A stretch of 64,000 nt of DNA from Smallanthus sonchifolius (Eukaryota > Streptophyta > Magnoliopsida > Asterales > Asteraceae). The stretch lies in NCBI GenBank assembly GCA_023525975.1, contig CM042040.1, positions 57,071,486-57,135,485 of the forward strand. Reading direction: 5' to 3'. Position numbers and translations under genes: made by a program. The notes beneath the pieces were generated by a model. That model saw nothing but the letters and a program-made list of their open reading frames with translations. It had not been told where the DNA came from and searched no databases. Positions 35,058-46,600 of the stretch are shown here, one piece after another; the stretch's first letter is position 1, and each line of letters begins with the position of its first letter.

Positions 35058-37015
35058 ATGACTTCATCTTCCCTCTTTGTTCCTTTTATAATAAAATTAT
35101 ACTATGAGGGTGAAGTGCTATATAACCAAAGGGTTGTTACATGTGATGAGGTTACTTGTAGCTGTTCATTTTTTGTAGCATATCAAATGAGCTATTCAGA
35201 TTTTGTTGAACTGATTTGTGGTTATGTTTGCCGACAGACAGTCTTATAGTTTGGAGCTTACACTATATTTTGAATATGGTGGGTGTTCCCATAATGCATT
35301 TATTAGATGACTGAATGATATGAGCATGACATATCATCTAGCTACCACTGTTAAAGATTACATGTGTCAAATTCATGTAAAATGCTTGTCAATATTCAAT
35401 AGGATAGTTGTATGGATCTTTTACGGGGGCTTTCTTTATCTCAACCTGCAACATATCAACACAATCAAACGGAGTCTCAATTTGATGTTAATGTGTCAAC
35501 ATACACCAGCCTAGATGATATGCAAACACATCAAGGTTGATACAACGATGAAGGCAATGTCTCTAATGATTACAACAATGAAGGCAATGTGTCTAATGAA
35601 TCAGAAGGTAGTTTATTATTATTATTATTATCAGTTTTAATAATTTTAATCACAATTTTTATTATATCTGAATATAGTATTAGTGAAGAAACAAAAGAAA
35701 GTGAACCTTGTCCTTCAGACTGTGAATCAGATGAAGATGAACCAATCCCTCCTTTATCAGACCAATACAGTCAGGGATTCCATACTGGATTCCCTGATTT
35801 GAATGTTGAAGGTACCAGAATGCATGAGGATTATATGCCCCTTGATCATTTTCATGAAGATGAGATGCGCTTTTGGAATGAGGAAGTATTTCACGTGCAA
35901 AAAGCAAGTGGACCGCGCTGTTCGATTATGGAACGTTGCACAAAACCGAGAGATTTTCATGGAGAATAGTAGACCGGATGTATACAAAGCCAAATGTCGT
36001 AGCATAAAGAATCCAAACAATGACACACCCCAAACTCCTTCCTTGTGTCGTTGGACTATATCGGCAAGACAACGTAAGAATTCACACATGTGGCGAGTCA
36101 CTCAGTGGATAACTGCTTCACCACCGTGACGCACAACAACAACCGGTCTCTTAGATCCAAAGTTGTCGCATCCTATATCTATTCACAAGTTTTTGCATAT
36201 GTATCATTTCCTGTAAAACAGATTCAAGTTTTTATCGAGGATAAGTTGCGTGTTGATATAACGTATGGCAAGGCGTGGCCCGCCCGAAGTAAAGATATTG
36301 AGGATGTATACGGTAGTTGGGAAGATAACTTCAATGCTTTACCAAGCTACGTTATGGAGCTAGAAGCCTCAAACCAGAAGATCGTTGTCAAGTGGTTACA
36401 TCATCCGTATGGGCCAGCAAATTGTGAAGTATTTAAGTATGTGTTATGGGCCTTCTGTCCAAGTATTGAAGCTTTCAGGTACTGCATTCATGTAATCTCT
36501 ATAGATGCCACTCATCTAAAGGGGTTTTACAAGGGGAAAATATTGATTGTTGTTTCAAAAAATGCAAACAATATGATATTGCTGGTGGCTTACGCGCCGG
36601 TGGATGAAGAGACTAATGAGAGCTGGAAGTGGTTTCTTTAACAGTTTCAGGAGAATGTTCAAGATCCCATAGACCGCAAGTTGTGTGTGATATCCGATCG
36701 ACATGCAGGGATCCTACATGCCATGGAGAATCTGAATGTATGGAAGGAACCACACGCCTACCATCGTTTTTGTCTACCTACGACATATCAGAAGCAACTT
36801 CATGAAAATAGCCAAGAGTGTGAGCCTCAAGAAGTTGTGTTGGGATATTGGAAGCACAACGCAAGAAAAAAAGTACGAACGCTGTATGGTTGAGCTGAAA
36901 AAAGCAAATAAAGAAGCGTGGCGGTACCTGAAAGCAATTCCAAAAACCAAGTGGACTCTTCTGCATGATAGGGGAAATCAAACCTCAACACGAACATATC
37001 TAAAAGCATGAATAA
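35058..37015 (+). pseudogene. Mutator-like (MULE) transposase, decayed
   Basis: The N-terminal region (35058-35250) has LYYEGEVLYNQRVVTCDEV, typical of MULE transposases. An acidic linker follows (35690-35800). Remnants of the DNA-binding region lie at 35910-36120. The catalytic region 36150-37015 contains KAWPARSKDIEDVYGSWED, VISIDATHLKGFYKGKILIV with the first catalytic Asp, YAPVDEETNESWKWFL, and CVISDRHAGIL with the second Asp. The last part, WRYLKAIPKTKWTLLHD, corresponds to the start of the conserved C-terminus. An in-frame TAA at 36639-36641 and frameshifts (one near 36775) inactivate it. It lies directly inside the right inverted repeat and reads toward it. Confidence 0.85.
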
Positions 37016-37204
37016 CGTGTTACATGGTGCCCAGATGCTCCTGATAAATGCTTTAATTGAATACACGTTTAAGAGAGACGTTCAAACAGTACTCCAAAAA
37101 CTTCCACAAGGCGTCTAATTGCTCAACGACGTTAACCGACCGCATGTGAAAATTGTTCCATCAATGTGAACTGCGAGCAAAAGAACACACGGTATACATT
37201 TATG

Positions 37205-37535
37205 TTGGATATAAAAAACTGTAAGATTTTTTACCACTTAGCCATTTTTTTACTACGTAACCAATGACAGCTTATATATCGTATGCTAGAAAAAAAATTG
37301 ACATGAGTTAACAAAAAGTAACTGAATATATTCGAAGAGGGTGAAAAATAAATTATACAAAAGTAACTGAAACCGGTATTGGTAACTTCAGTTTCAATTA
37401 CTTTTTCAATAACACCTTTTTGAAAACAAAGTCAGGTTTACTAAAAAGCAACTGAAACCGGTGTTAACACCTCCGGTTTTAATAAAGGAGTACTCATACG
37501 GTGCTGTTAACCGGACATTAAGTGATTTGTACCGC
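37205..37535 (-). repeat. Right terminal inverted repeat of the MULE
   Basis: The reverse complement matches 3139-3545 in order (GTACAAATCACTTAATGTCC, ACCGGTTTCAGTTGC, TTCGAATATATTCAGTTA, GCATACGATATATAAG). It ends only about 130 bp upstream of the GrpE start codon. Confidence 0.8.
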
Positions 37536-37666
37536 CGCACCAATTTTCCCCCTAATTATTATTACACTACTTGACTACGTGAAGAGAAGCAGAAACCCTT
37601 TACCCTATCTGAATTCCGAGGAGTTTCAGTTGAATATCATCACCAAACCCCCAGAGTTTGTAGACC

Positions 37667-40600
37667 ATGGCGGCTCTTCCTCTTTCCAATCAATACTCTC
37701 TCTGCACTCCTCGCCTTGTTCACATATCTGTTCTCAAATCCCCACGGTTATCTCTTCAATCGCACCACACTTATAAACCCATTTTAGGCCTTTCTCGGTC
37801 TCTCCACACCCCTCCACCATCTACAAATTGGCATTCACTCAAGTTCTGTAGTACAGCCAAGGACACAACTGTTGAGGTATCCTAACTTTCAGATCTTCTT
37901 GCACTATATGAAATTATTCGGGATTCTTGAATGTTCATTTTGATGTTTGACCTCAAACCTAGCACCCCTTTTACAATCCAAATTGTTTAGTCATGCTGGG
38001 CGGGCCGGATCACCAGCGCTGTCTGCGTTCGCGGCCTTTCGCTAATGGGTTTACTCAGGTGGCCGGGCTTATAGTATTCGTTGGCCGTTAAAATAAAAAA
38101 GTAATCAATTTTGCTTAGGTTTTTGCTACAACATTTTACCAAATTTGTCTAAGCATATGAGCTTAGCTTCTATACCCATGGATGAGAAACACTCAATTCT
38201 CTAACTTATTGGTTGGGGTTACGTGTCAGCTAGCAAGTACGCTATTATGGCCACCATAATTCTACCATTCAAGTTTATTTGAGCTTGGCGTCCATGTTTT
38301 CTTCTAATATATCTCTATGCTAAGGGGCTTGCTCTAAAAAAATCCATAATATCTTGTTAGGTCTAGAATCGAGGCTAATACGTAGGAGTGCGCCATAAGG
38401 GCCTTAAATTTAAACATACCTGTACTATTAACATGGAAATGCCATTTCACTATTCTAAACTTTATCAAATCTATATATTATGGTCTACAAGGTTTAAGGA
38501 AATTGTATTGAAAGGCATCATTATTAGTTCTCTATCGTATTCCTAAATAATGCTAGGTACTTGAAATGAATCGGTCTATATGATTGTATAGTACACATTT
38601 AGTATACAATAGCATTCAGTGTTGGTGTAATTTGCTTCTTTTTTTTGGTTATAGAAGGCGCTAAGTAATGATGTAGGTAGTCAGGTGAGCTTCAAGTGCT
38701 TATTTGCTTAAGCAAGTTAAGCGAACCTTGAAAGGATAAGAGGATCATTTGAGTTTGTATATAATATATTTTAATTATGTAAACCATTGAAATTTGTATG
38801 TTGGGTACTAGTTACTTTTGATTTAATTTCTTTTATGAATTACTAGTTTCATGATAATGATATCATATAGTTACTGAAGAACATTGTTAAGATTACTTGC
38901 AAGTTGATTTAGTGGCGCTAACTAATTAAAGTGATGTGAATATCTAGCCTAGGATCTTAGGACATAGTTTCTGAAGCATATTCCTAATCAACATGGGTGT
39001 ACCTACTCAAATATCAATTAATTTTGTATTTCAAAGTTTAAACAATAGGAAAATAAGTTATACAACGAGCTTTTTTACTCGTCCGTTTTCTATATGTATG
39101 TCACTTACTAATATCTAGTGATTTGACACTTGTACAATTGATTGTATAAATAACAAGCAAATTAGTGATAGGATGATCTGAATGTGGAAGGCTTTGAATC
39201 GTTGTTGTATTCATGCATAAGTTGAAGCTGTCGGTTATACCCTGAATTACCCTAACCCTTTTGTTTTTACCCTCAACTTTTTTCTCTTCTTATCCGGTCG
39301 ACGCTACCCCCTCCCTTCCATTTCCTCAACCAACACTTCACCCTTCTGCACCCCATATGTCACTACCTCTACACCGCCACTACCTCAATGCAACCATTGC
39401 CTCCACATCGTTTTTGACATAGATGAGATGGAGAAGAAAAAAGGCTGCAATAGGAAAGAGAAGAAAGGTAGGAAAAGTTGTCGATACTGCCTCTACGTCA
39501 TCGTTGTCAATCCTTCTACACCAGTTCCACCTTTCAGTTCTCCACCGCCTTTGCCTTCGCCGCCAACAATACGAGTGTAAACGAGTCGAGCCCAAGCTTG
39601 ACTAGGCTTGAGCCCGGGTCGTTTAACTTACACAGAGCTCGAGCTCTATTTTTAAAGCTCGAGCTTAGCTCGTGAGTAGTTTTTTAAGCTCGAGCTTGAC
39701 TCGGGCTTTGTTCGTTTATTATTTGTTAGTTTATATATATAATTATTTTTATATGTATATTTTTTATGATATTTTTTATTTATAACATAATATATATTAT
39801 TTAGTTGATTTTTTCATAATTTCATATATAATAAAATTATTATACAATATATTTAACAAAAATTATATAAATAATAGGCCCATTTAGGCTTGTGAGCATG
39901 ATCGAGCTCTATAAGTGGAACTTAGGCTTGGGCTTGTTTATTAAACAAGCTTATTTTTAGATTCAAGCCCGAACTCGTGTAAGCTCGGCTCGATTCGAGC
40001 TTTTAGCTAGCCGATCTTGAGTAGCTCACGAGCGGCTTAGCTCGTTTACACCACAAGCAACAACAACTCGACTTTCCGGTGTCTGTCTATCAAATAGCCG
40101 GCAACAACCTGTATTTCCGGTTTTAAACACCATGGAACAAAGGAAAAGAGAATAAAGGTGGGAAAGATCTTCAATTTCCCATATCTCACAAGAATTAGGT
40201 AATTATCAAGCAATTTTCATGTAGCTTCTCAATATTGATCATTCGCACATTTGGTCGTCATTGACTTTGAAATCATTCCGTTGTTTGATCGTGTGTAACT
40301 TTATTTAACCCTAATTTGTAATCTTGAGTTCATACTCAAGTTTACGGTAATGTCGTTTTTGCCACTTAAAAATGTTACACTTTTATTTTGAACGATCATT
40401 TCTTTGTGGTAAATCTTGAATTCAGCCTGGGCACTGTTGCTTGTTAAACTTAGATTATCGCTTATATCAGTTGCACTTTTGTTTGTGCTTGAACTGCTGG
40501 TCATTTACTGCCATTAAGGTCGATTTTTCAGTACAAAAAGGAAACAATATTTACCTATCCAGACACTGTATCTAGACAGAAAAAAGAGACCCCAAAACCT

Positions 40601-43600
40601 TTACATTCTGTTTGATATACAGCGGCCCTAAACTCCCTTACAAGACAAACAACTTTCTAGAAACATTTAGAGTTTTGTCATGGCATGGCCTACGTACACG
40701 ATTTGGTCATAATTGCATAGATTTTGAGTTTGATACCTCTTTTCATTACATTCGATCAAGGTGGTAAGATCATTGTGTACCCATCCTGAGACATGCAACT
40801 GTTAAAAATTATTTTGCAGCCTTGTATTCTGCTGTGACGCCGACACTAAGTAATTGTATTTGTGAAACAGCTTATACCATGTTGTCAATAGCGACCGTAG
40901 CGGTCGCTATAGCAAATAACGAAGCGAAGCGATTAGGCGTCGCTACAAGGGTTGTAGCTAAATAGCGGCCTTTTGTCTTTTCTTTTTTTTTTTTAATTTT
41001 TTTTATCTTGATAATATAAAAGGGAGCCCATTAGGGTTTTTTTTGTATCCCGATTGAAAAAAGAATGTGATGATGATGATGAGCCGGAATATGAAGATTT
41101 AGATGATTTGTGCCAAGTATTTTAGCTATGTTACTTTATCGCTACAAAATGAAATAGCGGTCGCTATTTATCGCTATTCGCTACATAGCATATAGGTCAC
41201 TTGTCGTTGTTTATCGCTATTCGCTATTAACAACTATGAGCTTATATTTGTTAATTCAATATATTCAGAAATAAACTTTATAGATGCTAGATTTTTCTAT
41301 GCTCTTCGTGCTACCCTAATAAATTGCATGATTGAATTCCATGGATTTGTGTAGATTTAGTTGGTGGTTGGCTAGCTACTGAATTAACCACATGTAATTT
41401 GTTTTTTTCTTTTGTTTTGGCTTTGGTATTTGCACTGCTGATCTTTGCTCTTGTTTGATTTTTTATTTGCCTCAACTTGAGGGGTATTAGAAGATAGAAT
41501 TATAGTTGGCTTAGAATAGTCTTAACATTGAGTTGTTTCAGAAGGTTTAACTTGTTTCCGAATTAGACTTTGCTTATGCCTGTTGGGGTTACTCGTGTGC
41601 ATTTGTTTATGTGAGAAGATTGTTAGGGCATCACACAACACGCAACACACGCTAAAACGAATAAACGACACGAAAGATTTATAGTGGTTCGGTCGGTATG
41701 ACCTACATCCACTTGCTGCAACTAGGGTGTTTATTATATTTAGGTGCTCAAAGAATTACAAGACTATTACATCATATATATAGAGACTAGTCTAGGGTTA
41801 ATAGCTTAACCAACAAGTTAAGCCATATGGGGCCAGCCCGAAACCCGTAACCTGACAGACTCTAGGGCCGGCTGACCCTTACAATCTCCCACTTGGAGGC
41901 TTTGATAAACTTCAAACTGTCTCCGTCTTCTTTGTAGTCTTGTAACTTCTCTACCTCTAGCTGCAGCGCCTTCTCATCATTATTCCTGAAGGCCAGTTGA
42001 AGCTATACATAGCTTCAACTTCTCTAAGGTCACCACCTTAGTAAGCATATCCGCGGGATTCTCCGTTCCTTTAATCTTTTCAAGCTTCAATGTACCATCA
42101 CTAATCAAACCTATGATGAAGTGATACCTAAGCTGAATGTGTTACGTTTTTCCATGAAACACAAGATTCTTCCCCAGATGAATAACGCTTTGATTATCAC
42201 AAAACAATGAACTATCTGGCTGTTTCTTCCCAAGTTCTTCTAGAAAATTCTTCAACCAAATCAACTCTTTACTGGCTTCAGCACAAGCCATATACTCAGC
42301 TTCAGTAGTTGAAAGAGCAACGCTCTTCTGTAATCTGGACATCCAACTAACCGCAGTTCCTCCCACTGAAAAAACAAACCCGGTTATGCTTTTATAAGAA
42401 TCCTTGCATCCCCCAAGGTCTGCATCTGTATAGCCCCTTAGAACAATATCTTTGCCTGAGAACCGTAACCCCATCTTTGCAGTGCCTTTCAAATATCTTA
42501 GCAGCCACTTGACTGCCTCCCAGTGTTCTTTTCCTGGATTAGACACATAACGACTGACTACCCCCACGGCCTGTGCTATGTCTGGCCTCGTGCACACCAT
42601 GGCGTACATAAGGCTTCCCACAGCTGATGCGTAAGGAACCTTAGTCATTTCGGCTATGTCTTCTTCGGTTTTTGGTGACTGGTCTTTTGAAAGCTTAAAC
42701 TGACTTCCTAGTGGAGTGCTTCGGGACTTGGCATCTTTCATTTTGAATTTCTCTAACACTTTCCCAATGTACTTTTCTTGAGATAGTGTCAGAGATCCGT
42801 CTTTGTTCCTGGAGATACTCATTCCGAGTATCTGTTTGGAAGCACCCAGATCTTTCATTTCAAAATCTTCTGACATTTGCTTCTTCAATTTATTTATCTC
42901 TTTCATGTCAGAACCTGCAATTAACATATCATCCACATATAGAAGGAGGATGATGTAGGACTTTTCGAACTTCTTGATGTAACAGCAGTGATCCATCTCA
43001 CATTTCTTGTATCCGGATCTACCCATGAAGTTGTCAAACTTCAAGTACCATTGCCTCGGAGCTTGTTTCAACCCATACAAACTCTTCTTTAGTCTACAGA
43101 CCATGTTTTCTTTTCCTTTAACCTGAAACCCTTCAGGTTGAGCCATGTAAATATCTTCATTCAGATCCCCATGTAGAAAAGCTGTCTTCACATCTAGCTG
43201 CTCTAGATGAAGACTCTCGGCAGCAACAATACTTAGGACCAACCTGATAGTAGTCATCTTCACAACCGGAGAGAAGATTTCATTGTAATCAACCCCCGGT
43301 TTCTGTTGAAACCCCTTAACTACCAATCTAGCCTTGTAACGCTTAGAACCATCGTGTTCATCTTTGACCCTGTACACCCATTTGTTGTGCAATGCCTTCT
43401 TACCGGGGGAAGCTTTGTCAGCTCCCACGTTCTGTTCTTCTCTAAAGATTTCATTTCATCCTTCATTGCTATCTCCCACTGCAATGAATCTTTCATACGA
43501 ATGGCTTCTGTGTAGCATTGCGGTTCTCCGTTCTTTGTTAGCAACAGAAAATTAGCAGATGGAGAATATCTCTCAGGCGGTGCAGCAACTCTAGTAGATC

Positions 43601-46600
43601 TCCTGACCCACTTAGTCTCAGGAGGAACGGGAGCGGTAGCTGGTGATGGTTCTTCAATTTCTTCTTCAGAACTGTCACTGTCGGTTGAATCATCAACCTC
43701 TGAGCTCCCACTGTCTTGAATATCTGTTGGAGTTTCAGTATCACCTGTATTCTCGGTCTCAGTATCAACAACGATGTATTCTTTCTGAACTTCTGGTTTT
43801 GTTGCATTCTTGTCTTTGTATAACTCTGTTTCATTAAACGTGACATTTTTACTTCTGATTACCTTCCTACTTTCAGAATCCCAAAGTCGGTAACCCATCT
43901 CGTCTAATCCGTAGCCAATGAACGTACACTTTTGGCCTTTGGATCCAATTTATCCTTGTCACTCAATAAACGGTAAGCAGAACAACCAAATACCTTCAGA
44001 TGGTTGAGACTAACCTCCTTTCCTTTCCACACTTCCTCTGGTATTTTGAAACCCAAAGGAACAGACGGTCAACGATTAATTAGATAAGCCGCATTGTTAA
44101 CTGCATCGGCCCAGAACATTTTGGGGAGCCCTGCGTTTAACCTCATGCTCCTCGCCCTTTCATTAAGTGTTCTGTTCATCCGTTCTGCAACTCCATTTTG
44201 CTGAGGAGTTCCTGGGACTGTCTTGATCATCTTGATTCCCTGATCAGCACAATAATCAGTGAATTCTTTGCTGATGTATTCCCCACCATTGTCCGACTTC
44301 AGGCATTTGACCTTCAAATCAGTTTCATTTTCAACAGCAATTTTTCATTTCTTAAAGGTATCAAAAACTTCAAATTTATTTTTGAGGAAATAAACCCATA
44401 CCTTTCGAGTTGCGTCATCAATGAATGTCATATAGTAGGAAGATCCTCCTACCGATTGGACTGAAGTAGGTCCATAAACATCCGAATGAATAAGCTCCAG
44501 TTTCTGAGCTTTTAGTGCCTGAGTTGTCTTCAAGAATGTGACTTTCTTCTGTTTATCGAGAACGCATGGTTCGTAGAATCCGGTTTCAACTTTCTTTAAA
44601 TCCGGAAACTTCCCTTTCTCGGCCAACATTTTCAATCCTTTATCACTCATATGTCCGAGTCGCTGGTGCCATAAATTAGATGGACTCGGACCTGAAGTCA
44701 TGGCATTAACACCGTCGGCGGGTACCTCCACCATGTACAGTGTCCCCTTCTTCTTTCCACGTGCAATCACGAGATTGCCCTTGATAACCTTCCATTGACC
44801 ATCCCCGAAGAAAACCCCGTGACCTTGGTCATCCAGCTGACCAACTGAAATTAATTTCCTCTTCAAGTTGGGAATTACTCTGACATCTTTCAATGTCCAA
44901 GTGGTTCCGAGTGTGGTTTTTAGATCAACATCACCAATCCCTGCAATGTCAAGTGTCTTATCATTAGCCAAACGAACTTTACCAAAGTTACCTGTTCGTA
45001 GATTCTTCACAGGCTCTGGGCAAGGGACGGCGTGAAAAGAAGCTCCTGAATCCATGATCCAGGACTCGATAGTGTTTTCAACGCAGCAAATAATAGCATC
45101 ATCTTCTACTTCCTCTTCTTCTTCATCGGCTGTTACGTTGTTCACCTCTTTATTGTTTTTTTGCAACGACTGGTTTAGGACACTGGCTCCTAAAATGACC
45201 ATTTTCTTTGCAATTCCAACATTCAATGTCAGCCCTTGGTTTTGACTGACCTCTCTTTCTGGATTTGGACCTACCCCTGTTATTGCCCCTTTCAGGTCTT
45301 CTCCCTCTTCCTTCAGTATGTAGAATAGAACTGGAAGTTTCTCCAGCGTTTTTCCTACGCACGTCTTCATTTAGAATCAAATCTCGCATCCCCTTGAATG
45401 TGAGTTTGGTAGTTCCAGATGAACTACTGACAGCTGTAACAGTACCTGACCAGCTTTCGGGCAAAGAAGACGATAGAAGGAGAGCTTGTACCTCATCCTC
45501 AAAGTTAATATCAACAGATTCTAACCGAGTTAAAATAGAATTGAAATCATTAATATGGGCAGAAACAGACGAACCTTCTCTTAACTTGGTGTTAACCAAT
45601 TGCCTGATGAGAAATACCTTATTAACGGCAGAGGGCTTCTCATACATGTCAGCCAGGGCTTTTAACAAACCTGAAGTGGTCTTTTCTTTGACTATGTTGT
45701 AGGCCACGTTCCTTGACAAAGACAACCTTACTACTCCTAAGGCTTGTCTGTCTAGGAGATTCCAGTCGGCTTCAGACATTTTCTCTGGTTTTGCTGTCAA
45801 ACCAATTATCGGAAGATGTAAGCTCTTCTGATAGAGCGTGTCTTCAATTTGCATTCTCCAGAATCCATAATCTTGTCCATCAAACGCCACTATCTTTACC
45901 TTACCTTCTTCTGCCATTGAAACAAAACTTACCGAGTAGAACAGATCGAGTCGAGACCAGGAACAGTGAACAAACACAGCAGTAGTGGCGGCGGCCTGAA
46001 CTTGTTGACTGTTCTATTGGACACTGTCTATTCAACCAATCTCAACCAAAATCAGTAATAAACGAGTAAAAAAACACCGATAAAAAGGTTTACCGGATTT
46101 AGGGTTTGACGGCTGCGGTTGACCAGGTCAACAACAGCGGAAACGGGACAGAAATCTGTTCTGTCGGCGGCAGTTCGGCGGAACCCTAATCAGTAGCGAT
46201 TTTTTTTAAAACACTGTTCATGGTGGTACTGTAGCAGACGGAAAACACTGTAGCAGTCGAAAAACACTGTAGCAGCGGCGCTACTGTTCACGACTCGGTA
46301 CTGTTCACACGGCGGCGACGGCAGGAGAAACCCTAGTTACTCCGGAGGCGGCTGTGAGTGTGACACGATCAAGAGCCAAGCTCTGATACCAGTTGTTAGG
46401 GTATCACACAACACGCAATACACGCTAAAACGAATAAACGACACGAAAGATTTATAGTGGTTCGGTCGGTATGACCTACATCCACTTGCTGTAACTAGGG
46501 TGTTTATTATATTTAGGTGCTCAAAGAATTACAAGACTATTACATCATATATATAGAGACTAGTCTAGGGTTAATAGCTTAACCAACAAGTTAAGCCCAT

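Larger units (their letters stand above)
3135..37535. mobile_element. Mutator-like element (MULE), decayed and filled with nested insertions
   Basis: The inferred outer layer of the transposon stack is bounded by inverted repeats at 3135-3545 and 37205-37535. It holds a PMD pseudogene transcribed toward the left end and a MULE transposase pseudogene transcribed toward the right end. Everything from about 6.8 to 34.7 kb between them looks like later insertions: a gypsy relic, Athila, a non-autonomous element and two Helitrons. No 9-bp target duplication could be matched, and the right end seems to lack about 100 bp that the left region has. The exact outer limits are therefore uncertain, and two different elements of one family could also explain the ends. 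Confidence 0.6.

Noticed and set aside
35589..35969. Hydrophobic segment suggesting a membrane protein
   Set aside because: The Leu/Ile run at 35610-35670 comes from an AT-rich microsatellite-like stretch within the decayed MULE transposase; the downstream acidic part fits the transposase linker.
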